Origin: Pseudomonadales bacterium
GTDB lineage: Bacteria; Pseudomonadota; Gammaproteobacteria; Pseudomonadales; IMCC2047
Assembly: GCA_024234615.1 (NCBI GenBank)
Contig: JACKNY010000002.1
Coordinates: 248,001-312,000, forward strand
Direction: 5' to 3'
DNA: 64,000 nucleotides
Positions 43,336-52,997 of this stretch are shown here, piece after piece. The notes below the pieces were generated by a model, which was not told the origin of the DNA, ran no database searches, and was given only the letters and a program-made list of their open reading frames with translations. Both the position numbers and the translations under genes were made by a program. Position 1 is the first letter of the stretch. Each line of letters starts with the position of its first letter.

Positions 43336-44688
43336 ATGCGCGATACTCAGATTACAGCTAAAAAAATATATTCAGTCGGCGAATTAAACCGCCATGCTCG
43401 CAATCTTATCGAAAGCGAATTCAGCCAGCTCTGGGTCGAGGGCGAAGTTTCCAATTTTGTCCGCGCAGCTTCCGGTCATTGGTATTTTAGTCTCAAGGAC
43501 GAGCAGGCTCAGGTTCGCTGCGCTATGTTCAGTAGCCGTAACCGGACCCTCGGATTTCTGCCCAAAGATGGCGCTCATGTCATACTGCGGGGCAAAGCCA
43601 GCATTTATGAGGGCCGTGGTGAATTTCAGCTCATTGCTGAAAATTTGATGCCTGCAGGGGAAGGCTTGCTTCAACAACGGTTTGAGGCGCTGAAGCAAAA
43701 ACTTGCTGTCGAAGGCTTATTCTCTAACGATTACAAGCAACCCATACCTATGCTACCACGCCATATTGGCGTAATCACCTCTCCGACAGGAGCAGCAATT
43801 CACGATATTTTGACCGTCTTACAACGGCGGTTTCCAGCACTACCTGTCACCCTCATTCCTACAGCAGTGCAAGGTGCCGAGGCAGCTAAACAGATTATTA
43901 ACGCGATAGCGCTGGCTAATAATGCACTGGAAATAGCGCCCTTCGATGTACTGATTGTTGGACGCGGTGGCGGCTCGCTGGAAGATTTGTGGTGTTTCAA
44001 TGAAGAAGAGGTCGCCCGTGCCATCTTCGCTAGTAAAATTCCGATCATCTCAGCAGTCGGACATGAAACAGATTTCACCATTGCTGATTTCGTTGCCGAT
44101 TTACGCGCTCCCACCCCTTCCGCCGCCGCGGAAATCGTTGCGCCAGACCAGGACGAATGGCAGCGTAATCTGATTGCTTACCGGCAATATTTGGGCGACG
44201 CGATAAAACGTCAATTATCACAACGAAACATCGCCCTTAACGCCATACAAAAAAGACTACGCCATCCGGGCCGGCGACTACAGGATTATGCACAGCGTTT
44301 GGATTATATCGAAACTCGTCTTTCACATGCGGCTAGCAGCGGGCTAAAACTACGCCGAGCTAGGCTTGCACACATTTTTGCGGAATTAAGGCAGCACTTA
44401 CCATCGCACCAAATCAAGCGCCTGGCTTTACAAAACAAGCAAATGGAGCAAAGGTTATGCGCATCGATCAAACAAATACTTTTTAATCAGCAGCGCCAAT
44501 TACAATCCAAAGCGCAGCAGCTCAACGCTTTTAACCCTTTGGAAACCCTGCATCGGGGTTACGCCATTATCATGGATCAAAACGAGCAAATCGTTCGGAA
44601 TGCTGTTCAGGTCGAAGTGGGTGACCGGGTGACGGCCAGATTGGCATCAGGTCGTCTGCATTGTCTGGTTGATGGAGTTGAGGAATGA
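43336..44688 (+). CDS. xseA: exodeoxyribonuclease VII large subunit
   Basis: 450 aa. An N-terminal OB fold (FSQLWVEGEVSNFVRAASGHWYFSLKD) binds single-stranded DNA; the catalytic region has the typical PRHIGVITSPTGAAIHDIL, VGRGGGSLEDLW and HETDFTIADFVADLRAPTPSAAAE motifs, followed by a long coiled coil and a C-terminal barrel. Its stop overlaps the start of the peptidase gene (ATGA). The small subunit is not in the window. Confidence 0.97.
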   Translation: MRDTQITAKKIYSVGELNRHARNLIESEFSQLWVEGEVSNFVRAASGHWYFSLKDEQAQVRCAMFSSRNRTLGFLPKDGAHVILRGKASIYEGRGEFQLIAENLMPAGEGLLQQRFEALKQKLAVEGLFSNDYKQPIPMLPRHIGVITSPTGAAIHDILTVLQRRFPALPVTLIPTAVQGAEAAKQIINAIALANNALEIAPFDVLIVGRGGGSLEDLWCFNEEEVARAIFASKIPIISAVGHETDFTIADFVADLRAPTPSAAAEIVAPDQDEWQRNLIAYRQYLGDAIKRQLSQRNIALNAIQKRLRHPGRRLQDYAQRLDYIETRLSHAASSGLKLRRARLAHIFAELRQHLPSHQIKRLALQNKQMEQRLCASIKQILFNQQRQLQSKAQQLNAFNPLETLHRGYAIIMDQNEQIVRNAVQVEVGDRVTARLASGRLHCLVDGVEE

Positions 44689-45548
44689 CGAAACATTTGT
44701 CGCTACAGATGCTTTTTACCAGCTGGTTATTCTTGCTAGCAAGCAGTGGCGTCGAAGCCAAAACTGACTTCCCTCAACACAGTCCGGTTCCGGGTGGTGT
44801 CGCACTGGTCAGCATACCCCGCTCGCTAACGTCTGACGCCAGCGTACCGAAAGTCTACTTTGAAAAAAATCGAGTAATGGTTTTACCTACAAATGAGCCG
44901 GAGGCGCAATGGATAGCCGTGATAGGGATTCCTCTTTCCGCCAAACCGGGGCCGCAGCAGTTGCAGTTCATGGATGCAGACGCAAAGGAAAACACCCTCG
45001 TCTTTGAGGTCAAGCCAAAAACCTATGAAGAACAACGTATTCAGCTGAACAACAAGCGACAGGTCAACCCGTTAAAACAGGACCTTGAGCGTATTCAGCG
45101 CGAGCAGTCGGAAATGGTCAGCGCCTTTAAAAGCTGGCACTCCACCTCGCTAGAATTTTCTCGTTTTGAACTTCCCACCAAAGGTGAAATCAGCAGCCCT
45201 TTTGGACTCCGTCGCTTTTTTAATGATCAGCCCAGAAACCCGCATAGTGGCTTGGATATTGCCGCCCCAGAAGGGACACCCATTTACGCCCCTGCCAGCG
45301 GACAAGTCATGACAACCGGCAATTACTTTTTCAACGGGAATACGGTGTTGATAAACCATAACAATGGCTTAGTTACCATGTATTGCCACATGCACGACAT
45401 TAACGTTGCCCCCGGCGACTCACTTGAAAAAGGGGCGCTACTTGGCTTCGTCGGTAAGACGGGCCGTGCCACAGGGGCTCATCTTCACTGGTCCGTCAGT
45501 CTGAATAATACGCGTGTTGACCCGGTCCTGCTGCTAGACCACAAATAA
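44685..45548 (+). CDS. M23-family peptidoglycan peptidase
   Basis: 287 aa with an N-terminal signal peptide (LFTSWLFLLASSGVEA). The C-terminal LytM domain has the zinc ligands: His and Asp in NPHSGLDIAAP and the HLHW motif near the end (TGAHLHWSVSLNNTRVDP). The HxH pair is complete, so an active endopeptidase is expected. An N-terminal domain (about 40-150) similar to those of other periplasmic M23 proteins precedes it. Overlap with xseA suggests co-transcription. Confidence 0.92.
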   Translation: MTKHLSLQMLFTSWLFLLASSGVEAKTDFPQHSPVPGGVALVSIPRSLTSDASVPKVYFEKNRVMVLPTNEPEAQWIAVIGIPLSAKPGPQQLQFMDADAKENTLVFEVKPKTYEEQRIQLNNKRQVNPLKQDLERIQREQSEMVSAFKSWHSTSLEFSRFELPTKGEISSPFGLRRFFNDQPRNPHSGLDIAAPEGTPIYAPASGQVMTTGNYFFNGNTVLINHNNGLVTMYCHMHDINVAPGDSLEKGALLGFVGKTGRATGAHLHWSVSLNNTRVDPVLLLDHK

Positions 45549-45654
45549 TAATCATTCATCCTTTTCTCTACATTAGCCATTTCTCTAAAAACGTCTATTC
45601 TTAAAGAATTCGGACGTTTTCATTCACCAAAAATCAATCAATGAAGTCACTCTC

Positions 45655-48600
45655 ATGAGCCAAATGAAACGCTTTACCGTTGCTGCAAAATTCAATAGCG
45701 TAGTGGTTATTTTTAGTTTAATCATCACGACTGGTGTGGTTGCGTATTTAACTTTTCGAGAATATTCCTACGCCCAAGAGCGCCTCCTTTTTGAGGCAGT
45801 TTCTTCTACCGCTCTCCCCGGTCACGTCCAAGAATTGGCCATCTATTACGCCGAGCCAGAGCTGCTAGAGCATGTCATGAGTTCCTTGCTAAAAAACCCA
45901 TCGTTAGACTATGCCGCAATCTACGATTACAAAAACAAATTGATTACGCAGAAAAACAAGAGAACGCTCGATGCCATCCCCAGCATTAGCCAAGCCAGAC
46001 AACAAACTGACGCTTTGGAACAATCAACTTATACTTATGAGGGTAATATCAGTGGCGACAAATATTATGATTTGGTGATCCCGATTTTTTCACCAATCAA
46101 CCCCAGTTTTAAAATGCTTGAAAAAGAGGATTTTGTAAAAAACCTGGCGGATTTCGGCCCCGGTCGCAGCCAATACGTTATGGGCTATGTTCGCTTGGGT
46201 CTGAATCAAGCGACCATCATCAAACAAACTATTGATTACTTTATGGTTCTCTCCATCGTAGCATTATGCCTAGTGCTGTTAAGCACCTTGGTATCGATGG
46301 TCATTACTCGCCGTATTACTGCGCCATTAAAAGAGTTGGTAAAAATTTCTAAACGCATTTCTGAAGGCGATTTTGACGTCAGAATGCCAAGCAACAACTC
46401 TTATGAAATAAAAGAAGTCGCCTCTAGCATGAATTACATGATCAAGAGCGTGGAGGCTTATCAAACCAAGTTGAAAACCAGCCATGAACTACTCGCCCTA
46501 AAAGTAAAAGAGCGTACCGCGCAACTTTCAGATAGTAACAAACAATTGCAAAAGGCTATTTCCGAGGCTGTCTCAGCAAAAGATATCGCTGAGCACGCAA
46601 GCCGCGCCAAGAGTGAATTTCTAGCCACTATGAGCCATGAAATCAGAACTCCGCTGAATGGAGTTCTCGGCATGACGGATATGCTGACAAAAACAGCACT
46701 TTCCCGCGAGCAACAAAAATTCACCAGCGTCATTCAAGAATCCGGGCGGGCTCTGCTGGATGTAATCAATGACATCCTGGATTTTTCAAAAATTGAAGCT
46801 GGCAAACTCGAACTAAACGCTACTCGCTTTAATTTGCGCAGACTCGTCGAAGATATCATTAATATGTTCGCTAGCCTCGCCCACAATAAAGGACTGTCGC
46901 TTAATTACAGTATTCCCCAAAATTTGAACCTAACGGTAGAAGCCGATAGCGTCAGGCTACGTCAGATTCTTTCCAATCTAATTAGCAATGCCATCAAATT
47001 CACACACAAAGGTGAAATTCATTTATCACTCAAGTTAGTCAGCACTCAGTCTGGTAGAAGCCGTATCCGCTTTGAAGTGAATGACACCGGCATCGGTATT
47101 AATAAGAGCAAACTAGATCAAATTTTCCTGGCATTCACTCAAGAAGATGGTTCAACTACCAGAAAATTTGGTGGCACCGGGTTGGGGTTGGCTATCTCTA
47201 AACAACTCATCGCACTGATGGGCGGAGAAATCAAGGTGACAAGCCAACCGGGCAAGGGCACTCAGTTCTGGTTCGAAGTGGAAATGCAAACAGAAATTGA
47301 CCAAAGTCACCCACCCAAGTCGCAAGCCGATTTACTTCAGCATCTTAAAATCCTCGTGCTTGAGCCAGCAGATCAACGAGTGAGACAAGTCGTTGAAGAG
47401 TGGAAAATAAAATGCGATTCCGTCGACGCGGTCGACCGCCTGACAGAACGCCTGAGAGAAAATTCATCGGAGCAAGACCAATATAATACATTGATCTTTC
47501 AAGCTGGTCTCATAGGTGACCATCAGGCTGACCTGCTGACATTGATAAAATCCGAACAAATGGCGCACAGGTTCCAAATACTTTGGATTAACTCGCCTCT
47601 GCAACCAATCAACACAGAACCATTTGAAGCCGTGGCGGAAAGGCTGGTTACGCTCAGCCAACCATTACACCAATCCGATCTCTATGACTCCCTTGTGAGC
47701 TTAGCAATGGTCAAAGATGAGTTTACCAAAGCACCCGCGGTAGCCAGTGTAGACCAAACCAGCACCATACGACCCAACGCCAAGTTCTCCGCCAAAGTGC
47801 TGTTGGCGGAAGACACCGTGGTCAACCAAGAAGTCGCGATAACCATGCTGGAATGGCTTGGCTGTGAGGCTACACTTGCCAAAAATGGTCAGGAAGCAGC
47901 CGATCTTTTCGTGTCCGGCAATTTCGATTTAGTTTTTATGGACTGTCAAATGCCCGTGATGGACGGCTACGCGGCAACCTCAGCGATTCGAAACAAAGAA
48001 GGCTTTAGTAATGTCACTAGAAATGCTGAACACACGACCCACACACCTATCATTGCACTGACAGCTAACGCCGTTGAAGGTGAACGGGAAAAATGTTTAG
48101 CAGCAGGCATGGATGATTTTTTGACTAAGCCATTCCGACATCAAGACATTGAGGCTATGCTCAAAAAATGGTTACCTGTTAAAGCCATCAACAAGCAGGA
48201 AACCATTGCATCAGTAAGAGATATTCCAGAGCCTGCGCCCACCCAGAAGGACAATTCACGCCTGGTTACGGAGTCTCCGAGCAATGACTCAGCAAACAAG
48301 AAGGTCACCAGCATTAACCGTAAATCACTGGATAATCTCAGGGCTATTCAGACACCGGGCGGTGCTGATATTGTCAGCAAAGTGATTAACGCTTATCTGT
48401 CCGAGTCTTCCAATCTGTTGAAAAAATTACAGCAAGCGAAAAATGATAATGACCCCGCCAATCTATACAAGCTCGCACATGCCCTTAAATCCAGCAGCGC
48501 CAATGTCGGTGCTTTGACACTTGCCGATTTCTGTAAATCATTGGAAGCGATTGGTCGCGGGGGCTCCATGGAAGGGACGGCAGAATTAGTCGAGTCGATT

Positions 48601-48678
48601 AAAAACGAGTACCACAACGCAACCTCCCAATTAAAACATGAGCTAGATAATGACTATGGAAAGCAAGCCTCTGCCTAA
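45655..48678 (+). CDS. hybrid sensor histidine kinase (BarA/GacS-like)
   Basis: 1007 aa. One membrane helix near 15-35, a periplasmic sensor region, a second helix near 195-220, HAMP, HisKA with the phospho-accepting His near 327 (MSHEIRTPLNG), ATPase (NLISNAIKFTHKG; DTGIGI; GTGLGLAI), a receiver with Asp near 762 (VFMDCQMPVMDGYAA), and a C-terminal Hpt with His near 941 (AHALKSSSANVGA). A degenerate receiver-like stretch lies between ATPase and receiver. This is the BarA/GacS layout, so control of a GacA/Csr-type pathway is possible. It overlaps the next gene by 29 bp. Confidence 0.9.
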   Translation: MSQMKRFTVAAKFNSVVVIFSLIITTGVVAYLTFREYSYAQERLLFEAVSSTALPGHVQELAIYYAEPELLEHVMSSLLKNPSLDYAAIYDYKNKLITQKNKRTLDAIPSISQARQQTDALEQSTYTYEGNISGDKYYDLVIPIFSPINPSFKMLEKEDFVKNLADFGPGRSQYVMGYVRLGLNQATIIKQTIDYFMVLSIVALCLVLLSTLVSMVITRRITAPLKELVKISKRISEGDFDVRMPSNNSYEIKEVASSMNYMIKSVEAYQTKLKTSHELLALKVKERTAQLSDSNKQLQKAISEAVSAKDIAEHASRAKSEFLATMSHEIRTPLNGVLGMTDMLTKTALSREQQKFTSVIQESGRALLDVINDILDFSKIEAGKLELNATRFNLRRLVEDIINMFASLAHNKGLSLNYSIPQNLNLTVEADSVRLRQILSNLISNAIKFTHKGEIHLSLKLVSTQSGRSRIRFEVNDTGIGINKSKLDQIFLAFTQEDGSTTRKFGGTGLGLAISKQLIALMGGEIKVTSQPGKGTQFWFEVEMQTEIDQSHPPKSQADLLQHLKILVLEPADQRVRQVVEEWKIKCDSVDAVDRLTERLRENSSEQDQYNTLIFQAGLIGDHQADLLTLIKSEQMAHRFQILWINSPLQPINTEPFEAVAERLVTLSQPLHQSDLYDSLVSLAMVKDEFTKAPAVASVDQTSTIRPNAKFSAKVLLAEDTVVNQEVAITMLEWLGCEATLAKNGQEAADLFVSGNFDLVFMDCQMPVMDGYAATSAIRNKEGFSNVTRNAEHTTHTPIIALTANAVEGEREKCLAAGMDDFLTKPFRHQDIEAMLKKWLPVKAINKQETIASVRDIPEPAPTQKDNSRLVTESPSNDSANKKVTSINRKSLDNLRAIQTPGGADIVSKVINAYLSESSNLLKKLQQAKNDNDPANLYKLAHALKSSSANVGALTLADFCKSLEAIGRGGSMEGTAELVESIKNEYHNATSQLKHELDNDYGKQASA

Positions 48679-50809
48679 CAACAAAGCCTTGGTTGTCGAT
48701 GATGACATTACTATTCGCATCGCCATGCGCTCCGTGTTGGAGGGCCTTAACTTTAGTGTCACTGAGGCTGGGGATGGCGAAGAAGCGTTAATTCGCTTTG
48801 AAGAAGAAACACCGGATATCATCGTCTTAGATATCGAAATGCCCATACTAGATGGGCTTTCGACCTGCACAGAAATTCGTAAAAAGGCTGCCGGAAAGCA
48901 TATACCTATCATTATGTCCACAGGCATGGATGACGAAGCATCCATTAACAACGCCTATGAGGCTGGCGCTACAGACTTTATCGTCAAACCCATTACCTGG
49001 CCGGTGTTTGGTCATCGCGTTCGCTATATTTTACGTGCGGCACAAGCTATCGCTGACTTTAGACAGGCCGAACAGTTGGCATTACGCCTCGGTAAAGTTA
49101 TCGAAAGCTCCTCCAATGAGATTTATATTGCTGATGCAGAAACACTCCTACTCAAACAATTAAACGCCAGCGCACGTGACAACACAGGATATTCCGCTAC
49201 CGAATTTTTGGACATCAGATTAACAGACATTATGATGGCTTACGGACAGAGCTTTATCTCTGAGCTGCTTAACCGGCTTGAAGGCAGTAGTCGCCCCGAA
49301 GCCTTTCTCAAAAGTGATATTCAACGCAAAGACGGTTCTTTTTACCCCTCTGAAATCCGATTACAACGTTCACCCGGCGAAGGCGGTGACTTGGTAGTTG
49401 CTATCGTTCAGGACATTACCGAGCGCAAGCAAAATGAAGACAGGATGCGTCAACTTGCCTATTTTGACAGCTTGACGGGGCTGCCCAACCGAGCGCTTTT
49501 CACAGAGCAACTGGAGCAGATGCTTGAGACCGCCAACCGTCACCAGCATAAACTCGCTATTCTTTTTATCGACCTGGATAACTTTAAACGGATTAACGAC
49601 TCCTTGGGGCACACTGTTGGTGACTCTCTCCTAAAAGAAATCAGCCAGCGGCTACTAACCTGTATTCGGCAGAGTGATCTAATATCACGGTATGTGGACG
49701 CAGACACCGAAATTAGCGTCTCTCGGCTCGGTGGCGATGAGTTCACCATCGTACTCAATAAAATTGAAGATACCGACGTAGCGGCTATTGTGGCCAAACG
49801 CCTACTCAACACCCTCAGCCGACCAATGATGCTGGACGGACACGAAATAGTGGTCACGCCCAGCATTGGCATTGCACTGGCGCCCTTAGATATCGATAGT
49901 GTTGAAAACCTGCTCAAACATGCTGATACCGCTATGTACCACGCTAAAAATAATGGCAAAAATAATTACCAATATTACTCCAGCACCATGAACGCCATGG
50001 GACTGGAACGCTTGACCTTAGAAAGCGAGTTACGCAAAGCACTAAAGAGCGACGAGCTAGTGGTGTACTACCAACCACAGATTGACATTCATAATGGCAA
50101 GATTACCGGTGCAGAAGCGCTGGTGCGATGGAAACACCCTAAACACGGGCTGGTCGCACCGGATTATTTTATACCTCTCGCTGAGGAAATGGGTGTGGTT
50201 GTCGAACTCGGCGACAGAATTTTGCATGAAGCTTGTCAACAGGTTAAACAATGGCATGACAAAGGCTTAACGCTCGATAAAATCGCAGTCAATTTATCCA
50301 GTCTACAATTCAGTCAACCGAACCTTATCGGGGCCATCCAGAGAACCTTATCCGATACGGGACTGCCCGCCAAGCACTTAGAACTTGAGTTGACAGAAAG
50401 TATTATCATGAAAAACCTGGAAGCTACTATCAAGGTATTAGAAGAACTCAAAGACATGGGAATATCCATATCCGTTGACGATTTCGGCACCGGCTATTCT
50501 TCACTCAATTATCTAAAACGCTTCCCACTCGATGAGCTTAAAATCGATAAGAGTTTTATTGTCGATATCGACACCGATGCGCACAATGCCGGCATCGTCA
50601 CCGCCATCATCGCCATGGCAAAAAGCCTCGGCCTAACTTTAGTTGCCGAAGGCGTAGAAACAGATAACCAACTCAAGTATATTCGTGACGCTGGCGTGAT
50701 TACCGTACAAGGGTTTTTGTTTAGTAAGCCGTTGCCTGCGGAAGAGTTTGAACAATTGCTGGGACGGTATAATTTTTTGGCTTGTTTAGGCAGGAGTGAA
50801 GTGGCTTAG
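48650..50809 (+). CDS. REC-PAS-GGDEF-EAL cyclic-di-GMP response regulator
   Basis: 719 aa. Receiver (about 10-125) with the acceptor Asp in IIVLDIEMPILDGLS and Lys in FIVKPITWP; PAS (about 145-260); GGDEF with the intact motif RLGGDEFTIVL; EAL with AEALVRWKHP, ELTESIIMKN and VDDFGTGYSSLNYL. Both catalytic motifs look intact, so it may make and break c-di-GMP. It overlaps the hybrid kinase gene and is probably its output partner. Confidence 0.93.
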   Translation: MTMESKPLPNNKALVVDDDITIRIAMRSVLEGLNFSVTEAGDGEEALIRFEEETPDIIVLDIEMPILDGLSTCTEIRKKAAGKHIPIIMSTGMDDEASINNAYEAGATDFIVKPITWPVFGHRVRYILRAAQAIADFRQAEQLALRLGKVIESSSNEIYIADAETLLLKQLNASARDNTGYSATEFLDIRLTDIMMAYGQSFISELLNRLEGSSRPEAFLKSDIQRKDGSFYPSEIRLQRSPGEGGDLVVAIVQDITERKQNEDRMRQLAYFDSLTGLPNRALFTEQLEQMLETANRHQHKLAILFIDLDNFKRINDSLGHTVGDSLLKEISQRLLTCIRQSDLISRYVDADTEISVSRLGGDEFTIVLNKIEDTDVAAIVAKRLLNTLSRPMMLDGHEIVVTPSIGIALAPLDIDSVENLLKHADTAMYHAKNNGKNNYQYYSSTMNAMGLERLTLESELRKALKSDELVVYYQPQIDIHNGKITGAEALVRWKHPKHGLVAPDYFIPLAEEMGVVVELGDRILHEACQQVKQWHDKGLTLDKIAVNLSSLQFSQPNLIGAIQRTLSDTGLPAKHLELELTESIIMKNLEATIKVLEELKDMGISISVDDFGTGYSSLNYLKRFPLDELKIDKSFIVDIDTDAHNAGIVTAIIAMAKSLGLTLVAEGVETDNQLKYIRDAGVITVQGFLFSKPLPAEEFEQLLGRYNFLACLGRSEVA

Positions 50810-51035
50810 TCAAGGTTTGCGACTAATAGAATTTAAACACATATTCTGAATACAAAAATAAGCACCCTTAATATCACCTTCCAAATTAATTATTCCAATT
50901 AGTCGCACGAGATGGCCACAGTAAAATATCAAAATCATATCGTCTGATAAAATTTTTCTGTCTGTAGATACATAAAACTAAATTGGATAACCTTAAATCT
51001 ACTTCTTCAGATTAATAGGTTCTAATTTTTTTAAA

Positions 51036-51731
51036 ATGAAAATAAATAGCATGAATCGATGGCAAGCATTCTCAATACACTTGTGCATTAGTAGTGTAAT
51101 TTTTGTAACCTTATTATTCATTATTGTAGCTTTTTGGTATCCAGGAGTTTTTATTTATCTGGGCGGTTGGCTTGGGATCAAAATTGTGGCAGCTGTTGAT
51201 ATGGTACTTGGGCCACTATTAACGCTAATAATCTTCAATCCAGCAAAAAAGAAATTAAAAATTGATCTAACAATAATTGCTGCTATACAAATAAGCTGTT
51301 TAGCCTATGGAGTATGGACAATAGAGCAACAGCGACCTTTAGTACAGGCTTTGCTGGATGACAGGTTATATGTCATTCCCAAAGCTCAGTACAGGGCAGT
51401 AAATATAAAGTTAGACTTCCTGGATAGAATTCCGGGCCCTAGTCCTAAAATAGTTATGCTAAATTTGCCGGATAACCATAGTATAATTGCGATGGAGGTC
51501 GTTAATGGCTTTTATGTGGAAAACCCAGTACATCTACAAACTCAAAAATACATCCCGATTACTAACGCAGTTGATAACCACACCTATCAGGATAAACTAA
51601 TGTGGCGCTTAAACCGCTTAGACTTTGATAGGGAGAGAAACTGCTATTGGTTGCCTGCTGAATCATCTTACTATAAAGGTGAACTATGTTTTAACCTTGA
51701 ATTAGGGGCCATAGCCCAGCGCTCCTTTTGA
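51036..51731 (+). CDS. TfpX/TfpZ-family type IV pilin accessory protein
   Basis: 231 aa. Several hydrophobic segments in the first half (IHLCISSVIFVTLLFIIVAF; then WLGIKIVAAVDMVLGPLLTLIIF) include the VDMVLGPLLTL motif typical of the family; a soluble C-terminal half follows. These inner-membrane proteins are assembly factors for particular pilins. It faces pilA convergently, with the pilA terminator between. The region before it (50810-51035) is AT-rich with no gene. Confidence 0.85.
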   Translation: MKINSMNRWQAFSIHLCISSVIFVTLLFIIVAFWYPGVFIYLGGWLGIKIVAAVDMVLGPLLTLIIFNPAKKKLKIDLTIIAAIQISCLAYGVWTIEQQRPLVQALLDDRLYVIPKAQYRAVNIKLDFLDRIPGPSPKIVMLNLPDNHSIIAMEVVNGFYVENPVHLQTQKYIPITNAVDNHTYQDKLMWRLNRLDFDRERNCYWLPAESSYYKGELCFNLELGAIAQRSF

Positions 51732-51918
51732 TGGAATAATCTGCTTAATTAAAGACCATCCTCTTGTCTCATAGAGCCAAGATTCGATTAGAATCAATCG
51801 GCTCGCAGCTTCGCCTCTTCACAACCTGTCACATCATGTTGTTGCGTTTCACTTCGTTCGCTGTGATCAACTTATGGAAGGACTTGCCTGCTAGCGCGCA
51901 CCCATGCTGGACACACCA

Positions 51919-51951
51919 CAAAAAAAGCCCCATTAAAAAATGGGGCTTTGA
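51919..51951 (-). terminator. pilA terminator
   Basis: GCCCCAT (51927-51933) and ATGGGGC (51940-51946) form a 7-bp stem with a loop of six; the minus strand then has a run of at least seven T. It ends the pilA transcript 50 bp after its stop. Confidence 0.85.
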
Positions 51952-52001
51952 ATCAGATGCTAAGAGAAGAGAAGCACTGTAGCCGCATCTCTCATCCTAG
52001 A

Positions 52002-52502
52002 TTACTTGCATTCCGAAGGAGCAAAACGTGCAGGTAATGTTCCAGCGGCAAATCCAGCAAACCCAGCTGCTGCTGCACCTGTCGCAGCGCAACGCCAAGC
52101 AAGTGAATCATTGGGCGGAGTAAACGCGGCTGTTCCTACTGGCAAAATAGTGCCCACAGGAGAGTTAGGAGTATAAACCAATGTACCACCACCAGCTGCA
52201 GCTGTCATAGTTACCGTAATGACACCCGTAGCTGGCGTAATAGCAACGCCTGTGACGTTAGACGTTGCTGTTGGGCTGGTATAGCCCGTGTTGTACCCCG
52301 TAGCAGCACCTCGGGGGTTACCAGAAGCAAGTACATCTGCCACATTAAGTTTAGCCGCTGATGCCGCTACCATACCTTCCGTTACCCGGCCGCGGGTAGT
52401 GTAATCCTGATAAGCAGGCAAAGCCACCGCCGCCAAAATACCAATGATCGCGATCACGATCATTAACTCAATTAATGTAAAACCCTGTTGTACCTTTTTC
52501 AT
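52002..52502 (-). CDS. pilA: type IV major pilin
   Basis: 166 aa from the ATG at 52502 (GGAG 9 nt upstream). The prepilin leader MKKVQQG is cleaved before Phe in G|FTLIELMIVIAIIG, with Glu5 present. The conserved long N-terminal helix is followed by an Ala/Gly/Thr-rich globular domain and a C-terminal Cys pair (WRCAATG and SECK) forming the D-loop. A sigma-54 promoter lies 66-80 bp upstream. Divergent from pilB. Confidence 0.95.
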   Translation of the reverse strand: MKKVQQGFTLIELMIVIAIIGILAAVALPAYQDYTTRGRVTEGMVAASAAKLNVADVLASGNPRGAATGYNTGYTSPTATSNVTGVAITPATGVITVTMTAAAGGGTLVYTPNSPVGTILPVGTAAFTPPNDSLAWRCAATGAAAAGFAGFAAGTLPARFAPSECK

Positions 52503-52567
52503 AATCATACTCTCCGTTTTAGAACACTCAAAATTGCTTGAATAAACTGCTGTCGAAAATAAGTATG

Positions 52568-52582
52568 GCAAGGGTTGTGCCA
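52568..52582 (-). promoter_or_regulatory. sigma-54 promoter of pilA
   Basis: TGGCAC-AACCC-TTGC on the minus strand matches the -24/-12 consensus (TGGCAC N5 TTGC) at all fixed positions. pilA is under RpoN and PilR control in pseudomonads, so this fits. The rest of the 495-bp gap between pilA and pilB (to 52997) contains no gene and should hold activator sites and the pilB promoter. Confidence 0.9.
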
Positions 52583-52997
52583 AAATCAAAAAAATAATCA
52601 ATTATTTGTTAAGTCATTGTATTTAAAAATTTTATAAGCGCATTTAAGGTTAGAAAAGAAATCACTTCGATGCCCCAGACTTGATAAGCCATGATCTAAA
52701 ATGGCGTTGACTGACAAATTGTGTCACTTTGCTCTATCGCAATTCTGACTTGAACAATAAAATCAGGCGAACCCTATTTGCGGTTTTAAGGGTATCCGAT
52801 AAGATAACCTGCTATCGATTAAGGCACACAACCTGTCGAAAGTCTGCTTGGTGCAGCGAGGACACTTCTGGATCAATGCAAAATAAGGCTGCATAATTTT
52901 GCGGTTATCTATTTTTATTATTATTTCCAGGTTTTGCACCTATAATATATGAATTCAGTGCTATTCTGATTTGCTAACTATTTGAAAGACAGAGATT

